Source: an uncultured Paraprevotella sp.
GTDB lineage: Bacteria > Bacteroidota > Bacteroidia > Bacteroidales > Bacteroidaceae
DNA length: 64,000 nt
Direction of reading: 5' to 3'
Assembly: GCA_944321365.1 (NCBI GenBank)
Contig: CALULA010000001.1
Span: forward strand, 372,001 to 436,000
The notes below the pieces were generated by a model. That model saw only the letters and a program-made list of their open reading frames with translations. It was not told the origin of the DNA and searched no databases. Within the stretch, counting starts at the first letter, position 1; each line of letters opens with the position of its first letter. The position numbers were made by a program, and so were the translations under genes. Of the stretch, positions 7,757-16,130 are shown piece after piece.

Positions 7757-8860
7757 ATGAAGTCTTTTTATCGTCATAATGCCTTTCTGTTTTTGTGGCT
7801 CTGTCTGTTGGGACTCTGTTTCGCAGAGGCCGGGCGTGCTCAGGTGACGGTGGATGCCCGGATAGATTCTCTTGAACTTTTAGTGGGAGAGCAGGCGCAT
7901 ATCAAATTGGATGTCAGTGCGGATGCGAAAGCGAATCTGATTCTTCCGCAGTTGAAAGCCGGTGATATGCTTACGCCCGGAGTAGAAGTGGTGGAAGTGT
8001 CGCGGCCGGATACGCAGCAATTGAACGAAGGTGCGCGGATGTTGATAACACAACTTTATACGGTAACTTCTTTTGATTCCGCACTTTACTATCTTCCACC
8101 CTTTGTCGTTAAGGTTGACGGTAAAGAGTTTCAGTCGAAAAATCTTGCTTTAAGGGTCTTGTCTATTCCGGTAGATACGGTGCATACGGACCGTTTCCCC
8201 GGTCCGAAAGACATCGTGGACCTGCCATTCTCATGGTCGTCCGACGAGTCACCCGTGTTTTGGCTCGCGGTGGGTCTGTTCATATGGGTGCTGCTCCTGT
8301 TCTATTTATACATACGTTTCCGCGACAATAAGCCCATCATTAAGATTATTAAACAGGCTCCGAAACTTCCGCCTCACGCTGAAGCCATGCATGAAATCGA
8401 CCAGATTAAGGCTGAAAAGACGTGGGCCAAGGAAGATTCTAAAGAGTATTATACCCGTCTTACAGAGATTTTGCGTACCTACATCAAGAAACGGTATGGT
8501 TTCAATGCAATGGAAATGACTTCGACAGAAATCATTGACCGCCTTCTGGCCCTGAAAGATGCCGAGAGTCTGGACGAGCTGCGCTCCTTGTTCCGCACGG
8601 CAGACCTGGTGAAGTTCGCGAAGTATAACACCCAGATTAATGAGAATGACGCGAATCTTGTCAGTGCCATCGAATTTATCAACCAGACGAAAGTGGAGGC
8701 TGATCCGACAGTCAAGCCGAAACCTGATGCCGTCATGGTGGAACAGCAGCGTAGCCGCCGTAAGTTGTTGGGGATGCGGCTGATATTGATTGTACTGGCC
8801 GCTATTGGCTTTGCCTTATTGGGATGGATTGTGTGGATGTTGTACAATTTGATTGTATAA
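7757..8860 (+). CDS. Bat-cluster membrane protein of unknown function
   Basis: A 367-residue protein with a signal peptide (start at ATG 7757, one base after the DUF58 stop), a periplasmic beta-rich region to about residue 160, a transmembrane segment at about 165-187 (FWLAVGLFIWVLLLFYLYI), a cytoplasmic helical region, and a final hydrophobic segment at about 340-360. Homologues occur between the DUF58 gene and batA in Bacteroidales. I cannot assign an activity. The periplasmic domain resembles the beta-rich domains of BatD in general character, and the position argues for a scaffold role in the MoxR-Bat membrane complex (inference). Confidence 0.75.
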   Translation: MKSFYRHNAFLFLWLCLLGLCFAEAGRAQVTVDARIDSLELLVGEQAHIKLDVSADAKANLILPQLKAGDMLTPGVEVVEVSRPDTQQLNEGARMLITQLYTVTSFDSALYYLPPFVVKVDGKEFQSKNLALRVLSIPVDTVHTDRFPGPKDIVDLPFSWSSDESPVFWLAVGLFIWVLLLFYLYIRFRDNKPIIKIIKQAPKLPPHAEAMHEIDQIKAEKTWAKEDSKEYYTRLTEILRTYIKKRYGFNAMEMTSTEIIDRLLALKDAESLDELRSLFRTADLVKFAKYNTQINENDANLVSAIEFINQTKVEADPTVKPKPDAVMVEQQRSRRKLLGMRLILIVLAAIGFALLGWIVWMLYNLIV

Positions 8861-8877
8861 AATAAGTAGAGAAGGTT

Positions 8878-9876
8878 ATGACGTTTGCTAACAGTGAATA
8901 TTTCTTTTTATTGTTCCTGCTTGTACCATATATATTATGGTATATTCTGAAGAATAAGAAGGAAGAGCCTGCTTTGACGGTTTCTGATACTACGGCATAT
9001 AAGTATGCCCCGAAGAGTTATAAAAATCATTTGATTCATGCTCCGTTTATTCTGCGCCTGCTGACGTTCGTGATGATCATTGTCATTCTGGCAAGGCCTC
9101 AGACAAGTAACAGCTGGAAGAATACACAGGTGGAAGGCATTGACATCATGCTGGCGGTGGATGTGTCCACAAGTATGCTGGCCGAAGACCTGAAGCCAAA
9201 CCGACTGGAGGCAGCGAAAAAAGTGGCTTCCGAGTTTATTACCGGACGTCCGAATGACAACATCGGGCTGACGATCTTTGCAGGAGAAGCGTTCACGCAG
9301 TGTCCGATGACCACTGATCATGCTGTTTTGCTTAATCTGTTCAACAGCATTAAGACAGACATCGCCCAACGGGAAATGATAGAGGACGGAACAGCCATAG
9401 GAATGGGTATAGCCAATGCGGTTTCCCGGCTGAAAGACAGCAAGGCCAAAAGCAAGGTGGTGATTCTGCTGACTGACGGGACGAACAATTCGGGTGACAT
9501 CTCGCCGATGACGGCTGCGGAAATTGCCAAAAGTTTTGGAATACGCGTCTATACCATTGGTGTGGGGACGAACGGGATGGCACCGTATCCTATGCCGGTT
9601 GCCGGTGGCGTGCAATATCTGAATTACCCTGTAGAGATCGACTCCAAGACCTTGTCGGCCATAGCAGACCGTACGGACGGTGCTTTCTATCGCGCTACGG
9701 ATAATCAGAAGTTGGAGGAGGTTTATAAAGATATTGATAAACTGGAGAAGACAAAGTTGAACGTCAAGCAGTACAGCAAGCGTTATGAGGCTTACAGCCT
9801 GTTTGCCTGGATAGCCGTGATGAGCCTGTTGCTCGAACTGCTGTTGCGCATGACCCTATTGAAGAAAATACCTTAA
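8878..9876 (+). CDS. batA: BatA, VWA domain membrane protein
   Basis: A 332-residue inner-membrane protein. Hydrophobic segments lie near the N-terminus (FFLLFLLVPYILWYIL and a second at about 56-74), a von Willebrand A domain occupies the middle with an intact MIDAS motif (DVSTS, then TDGTN), and a final transmembrane segment is at about 306-326. BatA was described in Bacteroides fragilis as part of the aerotolerance operon. It is paralogous to the next gene, batB, and the pair probably forms a MIDAS-dependent complex regulated by MoxR (inference from family). It sits 17 bp after the preceding gene. Confidence 0.92.
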   Translation: MTFANSEYFFLLFLLVPYILWYILKNKKEEPALTVSDTTAYKYAPKSYKNHLIHAPFILRLLTFVMIIVILARPQTSNSWKNTQVEGIDIMLAVDVSTSMLAEDLKPNRLEAAKKVASEFITGRPNDNIGLTIFAGEAFTQCPMTTDHAVLLNLFNSIKTDIAQREMIEDGTAIGMGIANAVSRLKDSKAKSKVVILLTDGTNNSGDISPMTAAEIAKSFGIRVYTIGVGTNGMAPYPMPVAGGVQYLNYPVEIDSKTLSAIADRTDGAFYRATDNQKLEEVYKDIDKLEKTKLNVKQYSKRYEAYSLFAWIAVMSLLLELLLRMTLLKKIP

Positions 9877-9889
9877 TCCGTTCAGAATT

Positions 9890-10912
9890 ATGTTTCGTTT
9901 TGAAGAACCTTCATATTTATATTTATTGCTGCTGGTGCCTTTGTTGGTGGTGTTACATTATGTCACGAACTACTATCGGCATAAGCGGTTGGCACGTTAC
10001 GGCGATCCGGATTTGCTGAAAGAGCTGATGCCGGATGTGTCGGCAGCTCGGCGCGAAGTGAAGTCATGGCTGATGCTTGTGGCTTTTGCTTTGTTGCTGA
10101 TTGCTTTAGCGCGTCCGCAGTTCGGGACGAAGGTGGAGACACGCAAGCGTCAGGGCATAGAAGCCATCATAGCCTTGGATGTCTCCAATTCCATGTTGGC
10201 CACGGATGTGACTCCCAGCCGTCTTGACAAGTCGAAGATGTTGGTAAGCAGCATTGTGGACAAGATGACAGACGACAAGATTGGACTGATTGTCTATGCC
10301 GGAGAGGCCTATACACAGTTGCCTATAACCAGCGACTATGTGTCTGCCAAAATGTTTCTTGAGACGATTTCTCCCTCTATGATCACCACGCAGGGCACGG
10401 ATATAAAGCAGGCAATAGACCTGGCCATGAAAAGTTTTTCTCCGAATCAGGACGTCAGCAAGGCCGTTTTTGTGATTACCGATGGCGAGGACAATGAAGG
10501 CGGTGCTGCCGAAATGGCCAAGGCGGCAGCCGAACAGGGCATAAAAGTCTATGTATTAGGAGTGGGCTCTCCGCAAGGCGCACCGATACCGATGCCCGGA
10601 GGCTCAGGTTATATATTGGACAATGAAGGAAATGTCGTGGTGTCTAAGTTGAACGAACAGATGTGCCGTGAGATAGCGGCCGCCGGACAGGGAGCTTATA
10701 TTTACGTGGACAACAGCTCGTCGGCGCAAAAGCAGCTTTCGGCTTATGTAGACAAGTTGGCCAAAGTGGACATGGAGAGCACGGTATATTCCGAATACGA
10801 CGAGCAGTTTCAGGCCGTAACGCTGCTGGCCTTGTTCTTGCTTTTGCTGGATGTGCTCATCACGGAACGGAAGAATCCGATATTTAAAGGCATTAAGTTA
10901 TTTCGCAAATAG
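9890..10912 (+). CDS. batB: BatB, VWA domain membrane protein
   Basis: A 340-residue paralogue of BatA with the same layout: two N-terminal hydrophobic segments, a VWA domain with an intact MIDAS (DVSNSM, later TDGED), and a C-terminal membrane anchor (VTLLALFLLLLDVLI). The region PIPMPGGSGYILDNEGNVVV replaces a similar loop in BatA. It ends at 10912 and the batC ATG begins at 10913, so the two reading frames abut exactly, suggesting translational coupling. Confidence 0.92.
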   Translation: MFRFEEPSYLYLLLLVPLLVVLHYVTNYYRHKRLARYGDPDLLKELMPDVSAARREVKSWLMLVAFALLLIALARPQFGTKVETRKRQGIEAIIALDVSNSMLATDVTPSRLDKSKMLVSSIVDKMTDDKIGLIVYAGEAYTQLPITSDYVSAKMFLETISPSMITTQGTDIKQAIDLAMKSFSPNQDVSKAVFVITDGEDNEGGAAEMAKAAAEQGIKVYVLGVGSPQGAPIPMPGGSGYILDNEGNVVVSKLNEQMCREIAAAGQGAYIYVDNSSSAQKQLSAYVDKLAKVDMESTVYSEYDEQFQAVTLLALFLLLLDVLITERKNPIFKGIKLFRK

Positions 10913-11659
10913 ATGAGAAGCATGTTACGTTGGAACTATAAATACGGATTGTTGTTGTGCGGCCTGCTGATGGCATCAGGCATGCAGGCACAGCAGAATA
11001 CAGATCGTTACTATCTGAGAAACGGGAACCGCCTTTACCGTGACAGTCTGTACACTGAGGCCGAGGTGGACTACCGCAAGGCCATCGAACAGAACAACCG
11101 TTTCCCGCAGGCTTATTTCAATCTGGGCAATGCCTTGTTCTGGCAACAGAAGCCCAAGGATGCCATGCAGGCTTATGAGACAGCCGCGAGACTGGAGACG
11201 AACAAGACGCGTCTGGCTTCCATCTATCACAATATGGGCGTCATCCTTCAAAGCCAAAAGCAGTTTGCCCCGGCGATAGAGTGCTACAAGAATGCCCTGC
11301 GCAACAATCCTAAAGACGATGAAAGCCGTTACAATCTGGTGTTGTGCCAGCATCAGCTGAAGAACAATCCGCCGCAGGAGAACGAGAACAAGAACGACAA
11401 AGACCAGAAGGACGGCGACAAGCAGAATCAGCAACAGGACAAGCAGGACAAACAGCAAAATCAGGACAAGGACAAAGAGAAGAAAAATCAGCAGCAGGAG
11501 CAGCAGAAACAGCAGAATCAGCAGCAGGACAACACCATGTCGAAAGAAAACGCTGAGCAGCTGTTGAAAGCGGCCATGCAGAACGAGAAAGAAACGCAGG
11601 AGCGGCTCAAGAAGCAAATGAACCAGCCGCAGCGGAAACGGTTGGAGAAACAATGGTGA
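10913..11659 (+). CDS. batC: BatC, TPR protein with low-complexity tail
   Basis: A 248-residue protein with an N-terminal signal-anchor (YGLLLCGLLMASGMQAQ) and about three tetratricopeptide repeats at residues 35-140 (AYFNLGNALFWQQKPKDAM, IYHNMGVILQSQKQFAPAI). Residues about 153-207 are an extreme Gln/Asn/Lys/Asp/Glu low-complexity tract, followed by a basic C-terminus. The TPRs should mediate contacts within the Bat complex; the polar tract is probably disordered and periplasmic. The codons there (cag, aac, gac, aag) form an imperfect repeat prone to length variation. The stop overlaps an in-frame ATG of batD, but the better batD start is 11677. Confidence 0.88.
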   Translation: MRSMLRWNYKYGLLLCGLLMASGMQAQQNTDRYYLRNGNRLYRDSLYTEAEVDYRKAIEQNNRFPQAYFNLGNALFWQQKPKDAMQAYETAARLETNKTRLASIYHNMGVILQSQKQFAPAIECYKNALRNNPKDDESRYNLVLCQHQLKNNPPQENENKNDKDQKDGDKQNQQQDKQDKQQNQDKDKEKKNQQQEQQKQQNQQQDNTMSKENAEQLLKAAMQNEKETQERLKKQMNQPQRKRLEKQW

Positions 11660-11676
11660 TAAAGGAGCGACAGGAA

Positions 11677-13512
11677 ATGGTTATGAAAAGATATATTCTA
11701 TTACTTTGGTTGTGCCTGTTCTGCGTGGGGATGTACGCCGGCGTGCAGGTGAGTGTCTCTGCACCGGAACAGGTGGAGGAGGGAGCGCAGTTCCGCGTGT
11801 CCTTTACCGTCAATACGCAGGACGTCAGCAATTTCAGCTGGCCTGGTTCGGATGGGTTCAGCATCGACTATGGGCCGAGCCGTTCTTCGCAAAGCAGTTT
11901 TCAGATGATTAACGGGCGCACCACGCAAAGCAGCTCGATTACCTATACCTATATGTTGAGTGCCCTGAAAGCCGGTACTTATACGCTTCCGGCAGCTACG
12001 GCAACGGTGGGCGGCAAGCAGTATAAGTCGCGCGCGCTGAAGATTGAGGTGCTGAAGAGCGCAGGCGGCGGGCAAGGCTCTTCCGCGCAAGGCCGGGGAG
12101 GCAACCGTGGCGGCAGCATGCGCATGCAGAGTTCCGGTGAGAGAATCACGGGTAAAGATCTGTTCGTCTCTGTGACGGCAGACAAGAAACGGCTGTATGA
12201 GCAGGAGGCTGTGGTGGTGACCTACAAGGTCTATTCACTGGTCAACCTGTCGCAATTGGCCGGAGGCATGCCCGACCTGGAAGGATTTCATACGCAGGAG
12301 ATTGCCCTGCCGCAGCAGAAAAGCCTGAAGATGGAGACGCACAACGGGCGGACTTATGGCACGGTGGTGTGGCGGCAGTATGTGCTGTTCCCGCAGCGTA
12401 GCGGCAAGCTGACCATCCCCTCCATCAACTTTGAGGCCATTGTCGTTCAGCAGAACCGCAATATGGACCCGTTCGACGCCTTTTTCAATGGCATGGGGCT
12501 GACCACCGAGGTCAAGAAGACGATTGTCGCCCCGTCGCTGACCCTGCAGGTAGACCCCTTGCCTGAGCGTCCGGCCAACTTCTCCGGTGCGGTCGGGAAG
12601 TTCAATATCAGTGCGTCGCTCACGCCCAAGGACATCAAGACCAACGATGCGCTGACGCTCCGCGTGACGGTTTCGGGCAGCGGCAACATGCAGCTGATGA
12701 AAGCTCCGGAGGTGAAGTTCCCCAAAGACTTTGAGACTTATGACCCGAAAGTGACCGATGACACGAAAATCGGGCGCGGCGGTGTGGCCGGCAACAAGAT
12801 ATTCGACTATCTGGCCGTTCCGCGTCACCAGGGCGAGTATACCATTCCGCCGGTGGAATTCTGTTATTTCGATACGGAGGCGAAGGCCTATAAGACCATC
12901 CGGACGGAAGAGTTTGCGGTGAATGTGGCGAAGGGGAAAGACAACGGAAGCCGCGGGATGAACTTTACGGACAAGGAAGATGTGCGACTCTTGGCTTCGG
13001 ATGTGCGTTACATCCATCTGGGCGACGTGAATCTCCGCAAGGCCGGTGATGCTTATTTCGGCACGGCTGGCTATGTATGGAGTTACCTGATTCCGTTGTT
13101 GCTGTTCATCGTGCTGGTGGTTGTGTTCCGCAACAAAGCCAGGGAAAGTGCCAATGTGGCCAGAATGCGAACGAAGAAAGCCAACAAAGTGGCGTCCAGA
13201 CGTCTGAAAGTGGCCGCATCTTTGCTGAAATCCAACAAACCGGGCGAGTTCTACGACGAGGTGCTGAAAGCATTATGGGGCTATCTGGGCGACAAGCTGA
13301 ATATCCCGGTGGCCGAGCTGAACAAGGACAATGTCAGTGAGAAGCTGGCGGAAAAAGGAGCGGACGACGGGGTCATCAAGGCTTTGGTAGACGTCATGAA
13401 TGAATGCGAGTTCGCACGCTATGCACCGGGCGATCCGGCGCAGACGATGGATAAGATTTACGTTGCGGCAACTGACGTGATAAACAAGATGGAAAGTTCG
13501 ATTAAACGATAG
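11677..13512 (+). CDS. batD: BatD, large periplasmic/membrane protein
   Basis: About 611 residues: signal peptide (RYILLLWLCLFCVGMYAG), an Ig-like beta-rich periplasmic region containing the BatD repeat (VSAPEQVEEGAQFRVSFTVN; later VTADKKRLYEQEAVVVTY), one transmembrane segment at about 463-485 (WSYLIPLLLFIVLVVVF) and a cytoplasmic helical tail. An ATG at 11653 overlaps batC, but AAGGAG at 11662-11667, 9 bp before ATG 11677, favours the later start. BatD is required for full aerotolerance function where tested in other bacteria. A glycine/serine/arginine-rich insert lies near residues 130-150. Confidence 0.88.
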   Translation: MVMKRYILLLWLCLFCVGMYAGVQVSVSAPEQVEEGAQFRVSFTVNTQDVSNFSWPGSDGFSIDYGPSRSSQSSFQMINGRTTQSSSITYTYMLSALKAGTYTLPAATATVGGKQYKSRALKIEVLKSAGGGQGSSAQGRGGNRGGSMRMQSSGERITGKDLFVSVTADKKRLYEQEAVVVTYKVYSLVNLSQLAGGMPDLEGFHTQEIALPQQKSLKMETHNGRTYGTVVWRQYVLFPQRSGKLTIPSINFEAIVVQQNRNMDPFDAFFNGMGLTTEVKKTIVAPSLTLQVDPLPERPANFSGAVGKFNISASLTPKDIKTNDALTLRVTVSGSGNMQLMKAPEVKFPKDFETYDPKVTDDTKIGRGGVAGNKIFDYLAVPRHQGEYTIPPVEFCYFDTEAKAYKTIRTEEFAVNVAKGKDNGSRGMNFTDKEDVRLLASDVRYIHLGDVNLRKAGDAYFGTAGYVWSYLIPLLLFIVLVVVFRNKARESANVARMRTKKANKVASRRLKVAASLLKSNKPGEFYDEVLKALWGYLGDKLNIPVAELNKDNVSEKLAEKGADDGVIKALVDVMNECEFARYAPGDPAQTMDKIYVAATDVINKMESSIKR

Positions 13513-13516
13513 GGAA

Positions 13517-14260
13517 ATGAAGAGGTTTTTACTGATAGTCATAGCTTGTGTGGGCTTTCTTGCACTGCATGCGCAGACAAAGGCTGAGGCCGACAGTGCC
13601 TATGCGGCCGGAAGATACGGGCAGGCTGCCAAGATTTATGCGGCGATGCTGAAAAAGGGAGTGAGCTCCGATTTATATTACAATCTGGGAAACTGTTATT
13701 ATAAAACAGACAATATTGCCGGTGCCGTGCTGAACTATGAGCGGGCTTTGCTGCTCTCTCCGGGGGATGCCGACGTCCGTTTCAATCTGGAACTGGCCCG
13801 TGCGAAGACGGTGGACAAGATTGTGCCGGAGAGCGAGATGTTTTTTATCACCTGGTTCAGGAATCTGGTGAATGTGACGGGGATGGACGGATGGGCACGT
13901 ACGGGAGTCATCACTTTCGTGGCGGCTTGTCTGCTGGCCCTGCTGTTCCTTTTCGGAAACAAGATAGTGCTGAAAAAGGTGGGCTTCTTCGGTGCGGTGG
14001 CGATGTTGCTGGTGACGGTGCTGTCCAATGTCTTTGCCTGGTGGCAGCATGAGCGTCTGAATAACCGTACGGGGGCGGTGGTGATGAGCACGTCTGTGGT
14101 CGTCAAGAGCACGCCGAGCCATTCAGGTACCGACCTGTTCGTGTTGCACGAAGGCACGCGCGTGGAAGTGATAGATGATTCCATGAAAGAGTGGAAAGAA
14201 ATACGTCTGGCAGACGGCAAGATAGGCTGGATGCCGGTAAAAGATATGGAGGTGATATAA
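13517..14260 (+). CDS. batE: BatE, TPR and SH3-like domain protein
   Basis: A 247-residue protein with a signal peptide, two TPR units (AYAAGRYGQAAKIYAAMLKK; YYNLGNCYYKTDNIAGAVL), two transmembrane segments at about 129-146 and 155-176, and a bacterial SH3-like domain at the C-terminus (VVVKSTPSHSGTDLFVLHEG; WKEIRLADGKIGWMP). The SH3 domain may contact peptidoglycan or partner proteins. It starts 4 bp after batD and is the last canonical bat gene; the PAP2 phosphatase gene begins 3 bp later. Confidence 0.88.
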   Translation: MKRFLLIVIACVGFLALHAQTKAEADSAYAAGRYGQAAKIYAAMLKKGVSSDLYYNLGNCYYKTDNIAGAVLNYERALLLSPGDADVRFNLELARAKTVDKIVPESEMFFITWFRNLVNVTGMDGWARTGVITFVAACLLALLFLFGNKIVLKKVGFFGAVAMLLVTVLSNVFAWWQHERLNNRTGAVVMSTSVVVKSTPSHSGTDLFVLHEGTRVEVIDDSMKEWKEIRLADGKIGWMPVKDMEVI

Positions 14261-14263
14261 GCA

Positions 14264-14953
14264 ATGAGTCTGGCAGACTGGATAACGTTCGATCAGCAAC
14301 TGTTGTTGCGTCTTAACGGCAGTGATTCCCTGTTCTGGGACAATGTGATGACGGGAATCACCAGTACGGTGGCATGGATACCGGTGGGAGCGGTGCTGTT
14401 TTACGTGTTCATCAAGAATAATTCCATGCGCGAGGTAGGGCTGATCGTGCTGTTCTTCGCGCTGACCATTTTGCTGGCAGACCAGTTCTCGTCATCCTTC
14501 TGCAAGCCCTATTTCGCACGGTTCCGCCCGGCACAGGATCCCCAGCTGATGTATCTGGTGGATGTGGTGAACGATTACCGTGGCGGACGATACGGTTTCA
14601 TATCCAGCCATGCATCCAACACATTCGGTGTGTTCGTCTTCGTGTCTTTGTTGATCCGCAATGTGTGGATGACCGGTTCGATGTTTCTTTGGGCGCTCTT
14701 GTGCTCTTATTCCCGTATATATCTCGGTGTTCACTATCCGGGCGATATATTCTTCGGTATGCTGTGGGGATTGCTGTGCGGCGCATTGTGCTATTTCCTG
14801 TTCAGCTACTGTCAGCGTCGGTTCTTCTCCGACCGGAAGTTTATTTCCAGTCAATATACATCGACGGGATACGCTGTCGCCGATTTGGATGTGTTCCAGA
14901 CGGTTCTTTATCTGACGTATGTTGTCTTGCTGCTGCGGGCAGTGTCGGTGTGA
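14264..14953 (+). CDS. PAP2 superfamily membrane phosphatase
   Basis: A 229-residue integral membrane phosphatase of the PAP2 superfamily. The three active-site motifs are present: KPYFARFRP (K-x6-RP), SSHASNTFG, and SRIYLGVHYPGD (SR-x5-H-x3-D). Such enzymes dephosphorylate lipid pyrophosphates or phosphatidates, for example undecaprenyl pyrophosphate or lipid A substrates; the exact substrate cannot be read from sequence. It starts 3 bp after batE and so belongs to the same transcript, hinting at an envelope role shared with the Bat complex (inference). Confidence 0.88.
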   Translation: MSLADWITFDQQLLLRLNGSDSLFWDNVMTGITSTVAWIPVGAVLFYVFIKNNSMREVGLIVLFFALTILLADQFSSSFCKPYFARFRPAQDPQLMYLVDVVNDYRGGRYGFISSHASNTFGVFVFVSLLIRNVWMTGSMFLWALLCSYSRIYLGVHYPGDIFFGMLWGLLCGALCYFLFSYCQRRFFSDRKFISSQYTSTGYAVADLDVFQTVLYLTYVVLLLRAVSV

Positions 14954-15002
14954 TGCTTTCTGTATGTTTTTTTCCTGATCCGGCATGGTGCTGTTTTTCC
15001 GT

Positions 15003-15090
15003 GCGCACAAACGGACACGGCTGTGCGCACAACCGTCCGCGTCTGTGCGCAAAAAAAGCCGCGTTGTTGCGCAACGCGGCCCACGGTTTT
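15003..15090. repeat. 22-bp phased repeat array A
   Basis: Four core sequences start at 15003, 15025, 15047 and 15069, exactly 22 bp apart: GCGCACAA twice, then GCGCAAAA and GCGCAACG. Between cores the DNA is variable. The array lies between the convergent PAP2 and GH25 genes and its last two units overlap the GH25 terminator. It belongs with the arrays at 23608, 26926, 37920 and 57200. Confidence 0.8.
15051..15080 (-). terminator. Intrinsic terminator of the GH25 gene
   Basis: A 9-bp perfect GC-rich stem (15058-15066 with 15072-15080) has a 5-nt loop. Read on the minus strand it is followed by seven T (15051-15057). The loop coincides with the last core of repeat array A. Confidence 0.8.
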
Positions 15091-15207
15091 TCTCGCGATT
15101 TTATATATTGGTGAATATCAATGAGTTGACTGTCCTTACGGGTGAAGAGGGATAAGGCGGTGGAATGTCCGCTTTTTTCGCATCCGGCAGGCAGGCCGGA
15201 CGCCCTT

Positions 15208-16014
15208 TCATTTGCGGATAAGAATGTCGCCCAGATGATATTCATCCATGAAACGGCTGCGGTCTACCGGTCCGTCGATTCCGTTGATGCGTCCGTTGGC
15301 GGTGAACTGCCACATGACGAACTGGATGTCGTCGGTCAGTTCCGGCACTTCGTCCTTATACCGTGCAATCATGTACTTGTAGTCGGTGTATTTCCCGGCG
15401 AGATATTCGTTGTAGAAATTGCTTGATGTGTAGATGATGGGCTGTATGCCGTAGTGCTCTTCCACCATCCGGAGGAATTCGGTGAGCCTTTCGCGGAATT
15501 TGTGTATGCTTCCCCGTCCGCGGTTCTCTACGTCGACGATAGGAATCAGGTCCTGCTCGTTGAGTTTGACCACGCTGCTGAAATTGTTGAATTGCGTTTC
15601 CGGATCTACGGTGGGGCTGAAAAAATGATAGCAGCCTACTTTCAGTCCGGCCTTGCGTGCCTCGGCCAGGTTGTAATGATAGGTGTTGTCCACCAGCGAC
15701 GCGCCTTCCGTTGCTTTCAGATAAACGTAACCGACGTTTTTGTCTGTCTTCACGGTCGGCCAGTCTATCTGGCCCTGATAGCGTGACACGTCTATCCCAT
15801 AGCGGTGTTCGTTGTAGTTTATGTGATGCCTTTGGGCTTCTTCTACGGGCTTTACTATGGCATGTGACAGGCTCTTTTCCGGCATCACGTCCGGTTCTGC
15901 CAGGGCTATGACGGGGATTTCGGCTTTTTTCTTGTCTTTTCTTCGTCCTTCTGCAGGAAGGACAGTCAGTCCGGATAATAGTATGACTAAGGGGAGCAGG
16001 GTGACTTTTCTCAT
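15208..16014 (-). CDS. GH25 family lysozyme, secreted
   Basis: A 268-residue secreted glycoside hydrolase family 25 protein (muramidase type, cleaving the N-acetylmuramic acid to N-acetylglucosamine bond of peptidoglycan). Start ATG 16014 gives a clear signal peptide (MRKVTLLPLVILLSGLTVLP); an upstream in-frame ATG at 16065 lies within the promoter. Motifs: YGIDVSRYQGQIDW near residue 75, KATEGASLVD, HFFSPTVDPETQ, and PIVDVE, which supplies the catalytic DxE pair. It may act in cell-wall remodelling or on competitors. It is monocistronic, divergent from the esterase gene, with its own promoter and terminator. Confidence 0.9.
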   Translation of the reverse strand: MRKVTLLPLVILLSGLTVLPAEGRRKDKKKAEIPVIALAEPDVMPEKSLSHAIVKPVEEAQRHHINYNEHRYGIDVSRYQGQIDWPTVKTDKNVGYVYLKATEGASLVDNTYHYNLAEARKAGLKVGCYHFFSPTVDPETQFNNFSSVVKLNEQDLIPIVDVENRGRGSIHKFRERLTEFLRMVEEHYGIQPIIYTSSNFYNEYLAGKYTDYKYMIARYKDEVPELTDDIQFVMWQFTANGRINGIDGPVDRSRFMDEYHLGDILIRK

Positions 16015-16034
16015 GGTCTTTGCAACTTGTTTTG

Positions 16035-16065
16035 CAAAAATACATATTTTGCAGAGTAAATACAA
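16035..16065 (-). promoter_or_regulatory. Promoter of the GH25 gene
   Basis: On the minus strand TATTTTTG (16035-16042) has a TTG at 16063-16065, 20 bp upstream. It lies 20 bp before the ATG. Confidence 0.7.
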
Positions 16066-16096
16066 GCTTTTTGAACTGCATATTGGATTTTATTTT

Positions 16097-16104
16097 TATT
16101 TTTG
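16097..16104 (+). promoter_or_regulatory. Promoter -7 element of the two-domain esterase gene
   Basis: TATTTTTG on the plus strand, 26 bp before the ATG at 16131. The upstream -33 element is not clear. Confidence 0.55.
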
Positions 16105-16130
16105 CATCCGGACATTTTTATACAATACGT

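Noticed and set aside
10976-11653. Leu/Val-rich 225-codon frame opposite batC
   Set aside because: It is the reverse complement of the batC Gln/Lys/Asp tract, which mimics a membrane protein by codon complementarity.
15003-15090. Phased repeats as a CRISPR array
   Set aside because: Conserved cores are only about 7-12 bp with spacers of about 10-15 bp and a 22-bp period; CRISPR repeats are longer with longer spacers, and no cas genes are in the window.
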